A program made the translations under genes and the position numbers. Positions 8,980-17,847 of a stretch of DNA of 64,000 nucleotides are shown in pieces. Under the pieces are notes generated by a model. That model saw nothing but the letters and a program-made list of their open reading frames with translations, was not told the origin of the DNA and searched no databases. The stretch comes from Pseudomonas japonica (GTDB lineage Bacteria > Pseudomonadota > Gammaproteobacteria > Pseudomonadales > Pseudomonadaceae): contig NZ_JAAMQU010000005.1 of assembly GCF_013522925.1 (NCBI RefSeq), positions 62,001 to 126,000 of the forward strand, given 5' to 3'. How positions within the stretch are numbered: position 1 is the stretch's first letter; every line of letters begins with the position of its first letter.

Positions 8980-9891
8980 ATGTACGTTCAAATCCTCGGC
9001 TCGGCGGCGGGTGGTGGCTTCCCTCAGTGGAACTGCAATTGCCCCAATTGCCGTGGCCTGCGTGACGGCACCTTGCGCGCCCAGGCTCGCACCCAGTCCT
9101 CTATTGCCCTGTCCGATGACGGCGTGAACTGGATTCTATGCAACGCCTCCCCGGACATTCGTGCGCAGCTGCAAAGTTTCGCGCCGCTGCAACCGGGCCG
9201 CGCGCTGCGCGACACGGGCATCGGGGCGGTCATCCTGCTGGACAGCCAGATCGACCACACCACCGGGCTGCTGAGTTTGCGTGAAGGTTGCCCACACCAG
9301 GTGTGGTGCACCGACATGGTCCATCAGGACCTCACCACAGGCTTCCCGCTATTCAACATGCTCAGCCACTGGAACGGTGGCTTGCAGTGGCAACGGATCG
9401 GCCTGGACGAAAGCTTCACCGTACCGGCCTGCCCGGCGCTGCGCTTCACCCCTTTGCCATTGCGAAGCGCTGCCCCACCCTATTCCCCGCACCGGTTCGA
9501 TCCGCACCCCGGCGATAACATCGGGCTGATAGTGGAAGACCTGAACACCGGCGGCCGGTTGTTCTATGCACCAGGCCTGGGCCAGGTGAGCGAGGAACTG
9601 CTGGCGCGCATGGCGCAGGCAGACTGCTTGCTGGTAGACGGCACCCTGTGGGAAGACGACGAGATGCAACGCCGTGGCGTGGGTACCCGTACCGGGCGGG
9701 AAATGGGCCACCTGGCGCAGAACGGCCCCGGCGGCATGCTTGAAGTGCTGGACGGCCTGAACGTTGCGCGCAAGGTGCTGATCCACATCAACAACACCAA
9801 CCCCATTCTCGACGAAGACTCCCCCGAGCGCGCCGAAGTGGAGCGGCGCGGCGTAGAAGTGGCCTTCGACGGCATGAGCATCCAGTTGTAG
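8980..9891 (+). CDS. pqqB: PqqB, metallo-beta-lactamase-fold PQQ biosynthesis protein
   Basis: This 303-residue cytoplasmic protein begins [19 protein letters not shown], a hallmark of PqqB. Its CNCPNC knuckle, [12 protein letters not shown] segment and HINNTNP motif place it in the metallo-beta-lactamase superfamily. PqqB is proposed to act as a hydroxylase on the Glu-Tyr dipeptide before PqqC. The ATG at 8980 is preferred to an upstream in-frame start at 8959 because the family begins at MYVQ and the earlier codon lies against the terminator. About 96 bases with a REP-like element separate it from pqqC. Confidence 0.96.
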   Translation: MYVQILGSAAGGGFPQWNCNCPNCRGLRDGTLRAQARTQSSIALSDDGVNWILCNASPDIRAQLQSFAPLQPGRALRDTGIGAVILLDSQIDHTTGLLSLREGCPHQVWCTDMVHQDLTTGFPLFNMLSHWNGGLQWQRIGLDESFTVPACPALRFTPLPLRSAAPPYSPHRFDPHPGDNIGLIVEDLNTGGRLFYAPGLGQVSEELLARMAQADCLLVDGTLWEDDEMQRRGVGTRTGREMGHLAQNGPGGMLEVLDGLNVARKVLIHINNTNPILDEDSPERAEVERRGVEVAFDGMSIQL

Positions 9892-9922
9892 GTACGCCTG
9901 CGCCTTGCAGGAGCTTTCAACC

Positions 9923-9949
9923 TGTAGGAAGCGGGCGTAGCTCGCGAAT
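9923..9949 (+). repeat. REP-like element copy 1
   Basis: The sequence runs TGTAGGAAGCGGGCG then TAGCTCGCGAAT. The same core recurs at 14165, 48625 and, inverted, at 57472. It lies in the pqqB-pqqC gap. Confidence 0.7.
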
Positions 9950-9987
9950 GGATGACGCGCCCTACACCGATCACAAGAGGCATTCCA

Positions 9988-10740
9988 GTGAGCGAACAAC
10001 CCCTCACCCCGGCCGAATTCGAACAGGCCTTGCGCGCCAAGGGCGCCTATTACCACATCTACCACCCGTACCATGTGGCCATGTACGAAGGGCGCGCCAC
10101 CCGCGAGCAGATCCAGGGCTGGGTGGCCAACCGTTTCTACTACCAGGTCAACATCCCCATGAAGGATGCGGCCATCCTTGCCAACTGCCCGGACCGCGAG
10201 GTACGGCGCGAGTGGATTCAGCGCCTGCTGGATCATGACGGCGCGCCGGGCGAGGACGGTGGCATCGAAGCCTGGTTAAGGCTGGGGGAGGCCGTGGGGC
10301 TGGACCCCGACCAGCTGCGTTCCCAGGAGCTGGTGCTGCCGGGCGTGCGCTTTGCCGTGGACGCTTATGTAAACTTCGCCCGCCGTGCGAGCTGGCAAGA
10401 AGCAGCCAGCAGCTCGCTGACGGAATTGTTCGCGCCACAGATTCACCAGTCCCGGCTGGACAGCTGGCCGGCGCATTACCCGTGGATCGATCCGGCAGGC
10501 TACGAATATTTCCGTACCCGCCTGGGCCAGGCGCGCCGGGATGTAGAGCATGGGCTGGCGATTACCCTGGCCCACTACACTACGATCGAAGGCCAGCAGC
10601 GCATGCTGGAGATTCTGCAGTTCAAGCTCGATATCTTGTGGAGCATGCTGGATGCCATGACCATGGCCTATGAACTCGATCGCCCGCCTTACCACAGCGT
10701 GACCCGCGAGCGGGTCTGGCACAAAGGAATAACACTATGA
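9988..10740 (+). CDS. pqqC: PqqC, pyrroloquinoline-quinone synthase
   Basis: This cofactor-less oxidase of 250 residues closes the rings and performs the final eight-electron oxidation of PQQ. It has the all-helical heme-oxygenase-like fold, with family blocks [36 protein letters not shown] and [17 protein letters not shown]. The GTG at 9988 is chosen as start because AAGAGG lies eight bases upstream and the known N-terminus begins about ten residues before [13 protein letters not shown]; an ATG at 9952 would add twelve atypical residues. The stop overlaps the pqqD start as ATGA. Confidence 0.97.
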   Translation: MSEQPLTPAEFEQALRAKGAYYHIYHPYHVAMYEGRATREQIQGWVANRFYYQVNIPMKDAAILANCPDREVRREWIQRLLDHDGAPGEDGGIEAWLRLGEAVGLDPDQLRSQELVLPGVRFAVDAYVNFARRASWQEAASSSLTELFAPQIHQSRLDSWPAHYPWIDPAGYEYFRTRLGQARRDVEHGLAITLAHYTTIEGQQRMLEILQFKLDILWSMLDAMTMAYELDRPPYHSVTRERVWHKGITL

Positions 10741-11012
10741 GTTTCGACCGTAACCGGGTCCCCGCCTGGCGCCCCGGCTATCGCTTTCAATACGAGCCGG
10801 CGCAGAAAGGCCATGTGTTGCTCTACCCTGAGGGCATGATCAAGCTCAACGAGAGCGCGGGCGCCATCGGCGCGATGATCGACGGCCAGCGCAGTGTCGC
10901 GGCAATCATCGACAGCCTGAATTCACAATTCCCGGGTGTACCGGAGCTGGCCGACGACGTCGAACAGTTCATGGAGGTGGCGCGTGAAAAGCACTGGCTC
11001 CAGCTCGCCTGA
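10737..11012 (+). CDS. pqqD: PqqD, peptide chaperone for PqqA
   Basis: This 91-residue winged-helix RiPP recognition element binds PqqA and presents it to PqqE. Typical blocks are [26 protein letters not shown] and [15 protein letters not shown]. It overlaps pqqC by four bases and contains the pqqE start inside its 3' end, so pqqC, pqqD and pqqE should be translationally coupled. Confidence 0.97.
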   Translation: MSFDRNRVPAWRPGYRFQYEPAQKGHVLLYPEGMIKLNESAGAIGAMIDGQRSVAAIIDSLNSQFPGVPELADDVEQFMEVAREKHWLQLA

Positions 11013-12132
11013 GCCCGCAGTGGGCCTGCCGCTGTGGCTGCTGGCGGAGCTGACCTACCGCTGCCCGCTGCAGTGCCCGTACTGCTCCAACCCGCTGGAC
11101 TTCGCCGCCCAGGGGAAAGAGCTGACCACCGAGGAATGGTTCCGGGTGATGGCCGAGGCCCGCGAGATGGGCGCGGCCCAGCTGGGCTTTTCCGGTGGCG
11201 AGCCGCTGGTGCGCCAGGACCTTGCCGAGCTTATCGGTGAGGCTCGCCGGCTGGGGTATTACACCAACCTCATCACCTCCGGCATCGGCCTCACCGAAGC
11301 CCGCCTGGATACCTTCAAGGCGGCTGGCCTGGACCATATCCAGATCAGCTTCCAGGCCAGCGACGAGGACGTGAACAACCTGCTCGCGGGCTCGAAAAAA
11401 GCCTTCGCGCAGAAGTTGGCGATGGCGCGAGCGGTGAAGGCACGGGGCTACCCGATGGTGCTCAATTTCGTGACCCATCGGCACAACATCGACCGTATCG
11501 ACCGGATCATCGAGTTGTGCCTGGCATTGGAAGCTGACTTCGTGGAGCTTGCCACCTGCCAGTTCTACGGGTGGGCACAGCTGAACCGCGTAGGTTTGCT
11601 GCCGACACAAGAGCAGCTGCGCCGGGCCGAGCGTATCACCAACGAATACCGTGCACGGCTCGAAGCCGAGGGCCATCCGTGCAAGCTGATTTTCGTGACG
11701 CCGGATTACTACGAAGAGCGGCCCAAGGCCTGCATGAACGGCTGGGGCAGTATCTTCCTGACCGTGACGCCTGACGGCACCGCGTTGCCTTGCCACGGCG
11801 CGCGCCAGTTGCCGGTGCAGTTCCCCAATGTGCGGGAACAGTCGCTGGATGATATCTGGTACCGCTCCTTTGGCTTCAATCGCTTCCGGGGCTATGACTG
11901 GATGCCCGAGCCTTGCCGCTCCTGCGACGAGAAAGAGCAGGATTTCGGCGGCTGCCGCTGCCAGGCGTTCATGCTGACCGGCGACGCCAGCAATGCCGAC
12001 CCGGTGTGTGCCAAATCGGCCCACCATGGGGTGATTTTGGCAGCGCGGGAGGAAGCCGAGCGCAGTACCACTCCTATCGAAGGGCTGACCTACCGAAATG
12101 AGCGAAATTCACACGTCATCGCCCGGGGCTGA
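10984..12132 (+). CDS. pqqE: PqqE, radical SAM PqqA cross-linking enzyme
   Basis: This 382-residue radical SAM enzyme joins Glu and Tyr of PqqA. The cluster-binding CX3CX2C motif is C27, C31 and C34 (CPLQCPYC), followed by the SAM-binding GGEPL. A SPASM domain with [16 protein letters not shown] near the C-terminus binds the auxiliary clusters. The GTG at 10984 is taken as start: GGAGGTGG lies five bases upstream and the family starts close to the [10 protein letters not shown] strand. It overlaps pqqD by 29 bases and the downstream peptidase by 35 bases. Confidence 0.97.
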   Translation: MKSTGSSSPEPAVGLPLWLLAELTYRCPLQCPYCSNPLDFAAQGKELTTEEWFRVMAEAREMGAAQLGFSGGEPLVRQDLAELIGEARRLGYYTNLITSGIGLTEARLDTFKAAGLDHIQISFQASDEDVNNLLAGSKKAFAQKLAMARAVKARGYPMVLNFVTHRHNIDRIDRIIELCLALEADFVELATCQFYGWAQLNRVGLLPTQEQLRRAERITNEYRARLEAEGHPCKLIFVTPDYYEERPKACMNGWGSIFLTVTPDGTALPCHGARQLPVQFPNVREQSLDDIWYRSFGFNRFRGYDWMPEPCRSCDEKEQDFGGCRCQAFMLTGDASNADPVCAKSAHHGVILAAREEAERSTTPIEGLTYRNERNSHVIARG

Positions 12133-13933
12133 GCCCCTTGGCGCACCGGAAGTGGTTGCCGCTGGCCGCGACTTCGCCGAACTTGCTGTTACCAGCGCCG
12201 GGCTGTTCTGGAACGAATTCCGCCCTGAAGAAGGTAGCTCCCGGCTCTATCGCTGGCAGGAAGGCGCCACCCACTGCGTCACACCTGAAGGGTTCAGCGT
12301 ACGCAGCCGGGTGTACGAGTACGGCGGTGGGGCCTTCTGTGCCGGGCCGGAGGCGGTGTATTTCGTCAATGAAAAAGACCAGCAGATCTACCGGCAAGCG
12401 GTCACGCCTTTGGGCGAGCCCGAGCTGCTGAGCCAGGGTGGCTGCCATTATGGTGGCCTGGCATGGCATCGCGGCCTGGTGCTGGCGGTAGAGGAATGGC
12501 CAGGGCTGCCTTATCCCAGCCACCGCCTGGTGGCACTCGACGCCCAAACCGGCGAGCGCCAGGTACTGGCCGAGGGCGCGGACTTCTACGGCGCGGCCAC
12601 ACTCAGCCCGTGCGGCAAGCGCCTGGCGTGGGTGGAATGGGACCGCCCCGAGCAGCCGTGGACGCGCACTCGCTTGATGTGTGCGGAACGCGCGGGCAGC
12701 GAGGGTTGGAATGCGCCGGCCTGCGTGGCGGGCAACAGAACAGCCGAATCCCTGCAGCAGCCACGGTTCGACAGCCAAAGCCGCCTGTATTGCCTGAGCG
12801 ATCGCAAAGGGTTCTGGCAACCCTGGGGCGAAACCGCTGATGGTTGGGCCATGCTGCCCGGCAAAGCGGCGGACCACGCCAGCGCGCCTTGGCAACTGGG
12901 TGCCACCAGCTGGTTGCCGCTGCCTGAAGGCGGCTATGCCGCGAGCTGGCTGGAGAAAGGCTTCGGCTACCTCGGCGTTGTCAGCGATGCGGGAGAGCTG
13001 ACCGATTACACCGATCACTACACACGTTTTCGCAGCATCGCTGCCACTGACGAATACTTGTATGCCATTGCCGCCTCCCCGCTGCTTCCGCCTGCGGTGA
13101 TCGCCATCAACCGAGCTGACCGCGAGCTTGACGTAATCGCAGGTAGCGAGCCATTACTGCCAGCCTCAGCGATCACAACACCCCGGCCGTTCACCTACCC
13201 CAGCGGCGACGGCGAGGCACACGGCTTCTTTTACCCTGCGTACGGCGAACCGGCGAACGCGCCCTTGCTGGTGTTCATTCATGGTGGCCCAACCTCCGCC
13301 TGCTACCCCGTGCTAGACCCGCGCATACAGTTCTGGTGCCAGCGTGGCTTTGCCGTTGCCGACCTGAACTACCGTGGCAGCAGCGGCTATGGCCGCGCCT
13401 ATCGCATGGCGTTGCAGCATAACTGGGGCGTGACGGACGTACAGGATGCCGGGAACGCTGTAGCCTGGTTGCGCGCCGAACGCTGGGTAGACGACGCCCA
13501 CGCCTTCATCCGTGGCAGCAGCGCCGGTGGCTACACCACGCTGTGCGCCCTCGCGTTCCTGGATATTTTCAGCGGCGGTGCCAGCCTGTATGGCGTAAGC
13601 GATCCGATGACGCTCGCGCGCGAAACCCACAAGTTCGAGGCCGATTATCTGGACTGGCTGATCGGCGACCCTGACCAGGATGCCCAGCGTTACGCCGAAC
13701 GTACCCCGCTACAACACGCTGACCGTATCAAGGCCCCGGTGATTTTCTTCCAAGGCGAGCTCGATACGGTGGTGGTGCCCGAACAGACCGAGGCGATGGT
13801 CGCTTCGCTAGAGGCCAACGGCGTACCGGTCAAAGCGTTCTACTACGCCGAGGAGCGGCACGGCTTTCGCCAGGCGAAGAACCTGGCGCACGCACTGGAG
13901 CAGGAGTGGCTGTTTTACAAGGGGCTGGTCTAA
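12098..13933 (+). CDS. S9 prolyl-oligopeptidase-family serine peptidase linked to pqq genes
   Basis: This 611-residue protein has an N-terminal beta-propeller and a C-terminal alpha/beta-hydrolase domain with FIHGGPTS, the nucleophile elbow GSSAGG and a terminal His in EERHGF. No signal peptide is seen. It starts inside the end of pqqE and is therefore co-translated with the PQQ genes. Homologues in this position (pqqH or pqqM in some annotations) have been suggested to help process PqqA. The role is not firmly established, and a general oligopeptidase function is equally possible. Its stop codon overlaps, in the opposite direction, that of the Pmp3-like gene. Confidence 0.88.
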   Translation: MSEIHTSSPGAEPLGAPEVVAAGRDFAELAVTSAGLFWNEFRPEEGSSRLYRWQEGATHCVTPEGFSVRSRVYEYGGGAFCAGPEAVYFVNEKDQQIYRQAVTPLGEPELLSQGGCHYGGLAWHRGLVLAVEEWPGLPYPSHRLVALDAQTGERQVLAEGADFYGAATLSPCGKRLAWVEWDRPEQPWTRTRLMCAERAGSEGWNAPACVAGNRTAESLQQPRFDSQSRLYCLSDRKGFWQPWGETADGWAMLPGKAADHASAPWQLGATSWLPLPEGGYAASWLEKGFGYLGVVSDAGELTDYTDHYTRFRSIAATDEYLYAIAASPLLPPAVIAINRADRELDVIAGSEPLLPASAITTPRPFTYPSGDGEAHGFFYPAYGEPANAPLLVFIHGGPTSACYPVLDPRIQFWCQRGFAVADLNYRGSSGYGRAYRMALQHNWGVTDVQDAGNAVAWLRAERWVDDAHAFIRGSSAGGYTTLCALAFLDIFSGGASLYGVSDPMTLARETHKFEADYLDWLIGDPDQDAQRYAERTPLQHADRIKAPVIFFQGELDTVVVPEQTEAMVASLEANGVPVKAFYYAEERHGFRQAKNLAHALEQEWLFYKGLV

Positions 13934-14088
13934 CGTTTCGCGATGATGTAGACAGCATGCACAATGCCCGGAATGTAGCCACAGAGCGTGAGCAGAATGT
14001 TGAGCCAGAAGGCGCCCCCGAAGCCCACTTGCAGGAAAACGCCCAGCGGGGGGAGCAGGATGGCGAAAATGATGCGGATAAGGTCCAT
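13930..14088 (-). CDS. Pmp3/YqaE-family (UPF0057) small membrane protein
   Basis: This 52-residue hydrophobic protein has two transmembrane helices, separated by GFGGAFWLN, with the family signatures LPPLGVFLQVG and LTLCGYIPGIVHA. Members affect membrane potential or stress tolerance in yeast and plants; the bacterial role is unclear. GGAGG lies about nine bases upstream of the ATG. It converges on the S9 peptidase gene with the two stop codons overlapping. Confidence 0.93.
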   Translation of the reverse strand: MDLIRIIFAILLPPLGVFLQVGFGGAFWLNILLTLCGYIPGIVHAVYIIAKR

Positions 14089-14164
14089 GGGATAATGCCT
14101 CCAAAAGGTATACCTCACAGACCCCGGCCCGCCGCTGCGGTTCAGCGGTTGGCGCCTCCTGCCC

Positions 14165-14191
14165 TGTAGGAAGCGGGCGGAGCTCGCGAAT
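14165..14191 (+). repeat. REP-like element copy 2
   Basis: TGTAGGAAGCGGGCG then GAGCTCGCGAATT is near-identical to the copy at 9923. It lies between the Pmp3-like gene and the RsmY-type RNA. Confidence 0.7.
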
Positions 14192-14257
14192 TGCCAGCGC
14201 CGCAGGAAGGCCGTTTTTCGCGCTTCTCGCAGGGGGTCCATCGATTCATATTCCCAG

Positions 14258-14385
14258 AAACAAGAAACCCCGCCGAGGCGGGGTTTGCAGACTTGTTTCC
14301 CTGACATCCATATCGTCCCGCCAACCTTGGCAGTGATCCTTTTCGTGTCCCTTTTCTGTTCGGCGCTTCCTGCGCTACGTCCATG
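14258..14385 (-). ncRNA. rsmY: RsmY-type small regulatory RNA (CsrA/RsmA titrator)
   Basis: The minus strand between about 14385 and 14258 contains seven GGA motifs, the binding site of RsmA/RsmE. One of them is shown in the loop of a GCGC-AGGAA-GCGC hairpin (14363-14375), a block I recall from known Pseudomonas RsmY. A strong GC terminator ends the RNA, and an 18-base GacA palindrome sits about 65 bases upstream of the expected 5' end. TATCTT near 14392-14397 could be the -10 element. The RNA would sequester RsmA-family repressors when GacS/GacA is active and so release secondary metabolism, exopolysaccharide and type VI secretion. The 5' end is estimated from the promoter layout, not measured. 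Confidence 0.88.
14265..14286 (-). terminator. Rho-independent terminator of the RsmY-type RNA
   Basis: AAACCCCGCC at 14265-14274 pairs with GGCGGGGTTT at 14277-14286. Read on the minus strand it is followed by CTTGTTTC. It ends the sRNA. Confidence 0.85.
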
Positions 14386-14440
14386 TGCACAAGATACGCA
14401 CCGCAGCGGCGGGCGCCAATCAGCTATCGACACCGGTGCG

Positions 14441-14458
14441 TGTAAGCGATGGCTTACA
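14441..14458 (-). promoter_or_regulatory. GacA upstream activating sequence
   Basis: TGTAAGCGATGGCTTACA is a perfect match to the TGTAAG-N6-CTTACA consensus through which phosphorylated GacA activates the rsm small RNA genes. One further base pair on each side extends the dyad to 14440-14459. Its centre is about 65 bases upstream of the inferred sRNA start. It lies six bases beyond the acyl-CoA dehydrogenase stop, where it could be mistaken for a terminator. Confidence 0.9.
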
Positions 14459-14463
14459 CGCCG

Positions 14464-16248
14464 TCAGACAGCCAGAAATTGCTCGGCTTCCAGCAGGTAC
14501 AAGGATTCACTGCCTGCCCTTACCGAAGCGGCGAGCGAATGGATACGGGGCAACAGCCGTGCGAAGTAGAACCGCGCGGTGCCCAACTTGCTGGCGTAGA
14601 ACGCTTCCTCGCCCCCTGCCAGCGCAGCCCGGGCCATGCGCGCCCACATATAGGCGTACGCCGTGTAACCAAAGGCCTGGAGGTATTCGACCGAGGCAGC
14701 GCCGATTTCCTGCGGGTTGCCGGCGGCACGCGTGAGCACCCACTCCGTAAGGCCGTCGAGGGTATCGAGGGCGGCCGTCAGCGGCGCAGTGAACTCGGCA
14801 AGGTCACTGGAGGCGCCGCTGGCAAACGCGCGGATTTCGTCCGAGAACAACCGGTAGAATGCCCCGCCACTGCCCACGACTTTACGGCCCACCAGGTCCA
14901 GCGCCTGAATGCCGTTGGTGCCTTCGTAGATCTGCGTGATGCGCACATCGCGCACCAGCTGTTCCTGGCCCCACTCACGAATATAGCCATGGCCACCGAA
15001 TACCTGCTGGCCGTGAACGGTCGTTTCAAGGCCGGCATCGGTGAGGAATGCCTTGGCCACAGGCGTAAGCAACGCTACGAGGTTCTCGGCACGGGTACGG
15101 CGTTCGGGTTCTTCTGCGTATTTAGCCACGTCCAGCTGCATCGCCACATAGGTGGAAAAGGCTCGCCCGCCTTCGTTCATGGCTTTCATGGTGAGCAGCA
15201 TACGGCGCACGTCCGGGTGCACGATGATCGGGTCGGCCGGCTTGTCCTTGGCCTGTGGGCCTGTGGGCGAACGGCTTTGCAGGCGCTCGCAGGCGTATTC
15301 CACGGCGTTCTGGTATGAGCGCTCACCGGAGGCCAACCCTTGGATACCCACACCCAAGCGCTCGTAATTCATCATGGTGAACATGGCCGCCAGGCCTTTG
15401 TTCTCTTCGCCCACCAGGTACCCGACCGCGTCGTCGAAATTCATTACGCAGGTGGCAGACGCCTGGATGCCCATCTTGTGCTCGATGGAGCCGCAGCTCA
15501 CGGCATTACGCTCGCCCAGGCTGCCATCGGCGTTGACCATGAACTTGGGCACCAGGAACAGCGAGATACCCTTCGGCCCGGGCGGTGCGTCGGGGAGCTT
15601 GGCCAGCACCAGGTGGATGATGTTCTCGGTAAGGTCGTGCTCGCCGCCGGTGATGAATATCTTGGTGCCGCTGACCTTATAGCTGCCATCGGCCTGGGGC
15701 AGCGCGCGGGTACGGATGATGCCCAGGTCGGTGCCGGCATGGGGCTCGGTGAGGCACATGGAGCCTGCCCATACACCGGCGTACATGTTCGGCAAGTATT
15801 GCTGCTTGAGCGCTTCGCTGGCGTGAGCGCTGATGGACAGGCACGCCCCGGACGTGAGCATCGGGTACAAGCCAAAGGCCAGGCTGGCCGAGTTCACCAT
15901 TTCCTCGACCTGGGCCGAAATGGCCTTGGGCATGCCCATGCCGCCAAAGGCCGGATCGCCCCCTACACCCACCCACCCGCCTTCGGCATACAGCTTGTAC
16001 GCCTCCACAAACCCTTTGGGCGTGGTGACGACGGTATCAGCGTAATGGCAGCCTTCTTCGTCGGCGGCGCGGCTGAGGGGAGCAATGGCGGTACCGGTAA
16101 GCTTGCCGGCTTCCTCCAGCACGGCCAGGGCGGTTTCGGCGTCCGCGACCTCGGCCAACGCAGGCAGGCTGGCCCACTGAGCAGGTGCGTCGAATACGTT
16201 TTCAAGGATAAAACGCATGTCGCGCAACGGGGCTTTGTACTCGGCCAT
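14464..16248 (-). CDS. FadE-type acyl-CoA dehydrogenase
   Basis: This 594-residue flavoprotein has the long FadE/AcdA architecture: N-terminal helical domain, FAD-binding beta domain ([25 protein letters not shown]), C-terminal helical domain (YEGTNGIQALDLVGRKV) and an extra C-terminal extension. It should oxidise acyl-CoA to trans-2-enoyl-CoA with electrons passed to ETF. GAGAGG precedes the ATG. It is a paralogue of the product at 17848-19653, and the two flank a GGDEF protein. No PsrA-type operator was seen in its short upstream region, unlike its paralogue. Chain-length preference cannot be inferred. Confidence 0.93.
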   Translation of the reverse strand: MAEYKAPLRDMRFILENVFDAPAQWASLPALAEVADAETALAVLEEAGKLTGTAIAPLSRAADEEGCHYADTVVTTPKGFVEAYKLYAEGGWVGVGGDPAFGGMGMPKAISAQVEEMVNSASLAFGLYPMLTSGACLSISAHASEALKQQYLPNMYAGVWAGSMCLTEPHAGTDLGIIRTRALPQADGSYKVSGTKIFITGGEHDLTENIIHLVLAKLPDAPPGPKGISLFLVPKFMVNADGSLGERNAVSCGSIEHKMGIQASATCVMNFDDAVGYLVGEENKGLAAMFTMMNYERLGVGIQGLASGERSYQNAVEYACERLQSRSPTGPQAKDKPADPIIVHPDVRRMLLTMKAMNEGGRAFSTYVAMQLDVAKYAEEPERRTRAENLVALLTPVAKAFLTDAGLETTVHGQQVFGGHGYIREWGQEQLVRDVRITQIYEGTNGIQALDLVGRKVVGSGGAFYRLFSDEIRAFASGASSDLAEFTAPLTAALDTLDGLTEWVLTRAAGNPQEIGAASVEYLQAFGYTAYAYMWARMARAALAGGEEAFYASKLGTARFYFARLLPRIHSLAASVRAGSESLYLLEAEQFLAV

Positions 16249-16346
16249 GGCAACCTCTCAGAACACAAAAAAGGAGATGGCGCCAGTGTAGCCCAACAAC
16301 AAATCAGAGACGTAGCGTCATGGTGTGACTGGACGGTTTAGCTCGG

Positions 16347-17633
16347 TCACGCTGCATTCCGCGTCCGAATGGCTCCGCGTCGATTCTGGCCATGGGCTAC
16401 CACGCAATTGCGGCCGGCCCCCTTGGCGGCATACAGCGCCTGGTCGGCAGCCTTCAACACTTCTTCGGGGTTGCGCTGTTCGAGTTGCCGCTCGGCGACG
16501 CCAATGCTGATGGTGACCGAAACCTGAGAGGCAGCGCTGGCACCCCGGCGTTGCCTGCCTTGCAGGTCGTCGGCGGGACGATCCGGGTCTCGGAGGTGGA
16601 TGGTGTAGGCGGCGATCACGCCTCGCACGGCTTCCAGGTGAGGCAGGCACTCTTCCAGGGTTTTGCCGGCGAACACCAGGGCGAACTCTTCGCCGCCATA
16701 GCGATAGGCCCGGCCCCCGCCGCTCACCTTGCCCAGTTTGCTGGCCACCAAGCGCAACACCTGGTCGCCTACGTCATGGCCGTGGGTGTCGTTGAAGCGT
16801 TTGAAGTGGTCCACGTCGCTCATGGCGATCACGTAGTTGCGCCCCAACCGCTGCAGCCGCTCGTTCAGCGCGCGACGGCCCGGCAAGCCGGTGAGCTCGT
16901 CACGGAACGCCATCTGGTAGGCCTCATGCGCTACCGCTGCGGCGATCATCAGCATCACCTGGCTGCACATGATATTGAGCGTGAACGGCAGGATGAAGGT
17001 CTTGGGCAACATCCAGAATAGCCCCACCAACCCTACCAGTTGGGCAGCATGGAGCGGGCGAGGCTGGCGGACGTATTGAACGCCCAGCAGCACGAACATC
17101 AGGAAGAACACAGGGTAGGCCAGCTGGATCAAGCTCATCCACTGCCCATGCAACGCGGGCCAGCGAATGTCCGCCAGCCAGCTGAGCAGCGCCTGCGGGA
17201 AACTCTGCTCAAACCCGAGCGCCACTGCGCCCACTGCCAGCAGCACGGCGAAGCGGGCCACCATGTCCTGTACCAGGTGCGTGCGCTCCTGCCACGCGCC
17301 GAACAAGCCGTAAAGCAGGGGCAATAACAGGCAGCACAGGTGGAAGATCACCGCAGCGTCATCGCGGACCTTGCCGTTGTCCCGGTAATAGTCGGTCTGG
17401 GTGTCCAGGAGGAAATAGGCAACGTATACCGTGACCATCAGGAACAACTCACGCTGGCGGCGGTACACCGCGCAGTAAGCACCACCCAACAACAGCACCA
17501 ACGTAGGCAGCACGTTGAACAGCGAGGTAAAGAATGTGCTCAGGTCACGTACATAGGCTGCAGCCAGCCCCGCCAGCAATAACAGAGCGGACGGCAGAAA
17601 GTGGCTATAGCGATAGGCAGATGAACGCGGCAA
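16347..17633 (-). CDS. Membrane-bound GGDEF diguanylate cyclase
   Basis: This 428-residue protein has about six or seven hydrophobic helices in its first 235 residues and a GGDEF domain after them. The active-site signature is GGEEF at residues 313-317, with the metal-binding DVDHFK block at 273-278, so it should be a catalytically competent diguanylate cyclase making c-di-GMP. Residues 304-307 read SGGG where the inhibitory RxxD site would be, so product feedback through that site is absent. No in-frame ATG or GTG is available upstream of the TTG at 17633 and no strong ribosome site is visible, so the start is uncertain. Confidence 0.87.
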   Translation of the reverse strand: MPRSSAYRYSHFLPSALLLLAGLAAAYVRDLSTFFTSLFNVLPTLVLLLGGAYCAVYRRQRELFLMVTVYVAYFLLDTQTDYYRDNGKVRDDAAVIFHLCCLLLPLLYGLFGAWQERTHLVQDMVARFAVLLAVGAVALGFEQSFPQALLSWLADIRWPALHGQWMSLIQLAYPVFFLMFVLLGVQYVRQPRPLHAAQLVGLVGLFWMLPKTFILPFTLNIMCSQVMLMIAAAVAHEAYQMAFRDELTGLPGRRALNERLQRLGRNYVIAMSDVDHFKRFNDTHGHDVGDQVLRLVASKLGKVSGGGRAYRYGGEEFALVFAGKTLEECLPHLEAVRGVIAAYTIHLRDPDRPADDLQGRQRRGASAASQVSVTISIGVAERQLEQRNPEEVLKAADQALYAAKGAGRNCVVAHGQNRRGAIRTRNAA

Positions 17634-17800
17634 AGGGACTGGCTCCGGCCCAGCAAATGGTATGTGGCATTGTGCCTTTATTTGTATCGGCCGTGCCTCT
17701 TAAAGAATGAGGCACCCGTCAAAGGTCGGACCAAAAGCCGGCGCTTACATTCCCTTGGTTGGCCTGGAGCATCGAGAACACCTTTTTTGCGAGCAATAAA

Positions 17801-17830
17801 AAAGCCGCTACCCGTGAAGGTAGCGGCTTT
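17801..17830 (-). terminator. Rho-independent terminator downstream of the second acyl-CoA dehydrogenase
   Basis: AAAGCCGCTACC at 17801-17812 pairs perfectly with GGTAGCGGCTTT at 17819-17830 around a six-base loop. On the minus strand a T-run (TTTTTTATT, counting the stem end) follows. It ends the transcript of the gene at 17848-19653. Confidence 0.9.
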
Positions 17831-17847
17831 GGGAGCAGCGGGCAGTA

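Noticed and set aside
14440..14459. The perfect hairpin after the acyl-CoA dehydrogenase stop as a terminator
   Set aside because: It has no T-run and matches the GacA operator consensus exactly, so the regulatory reading is better.
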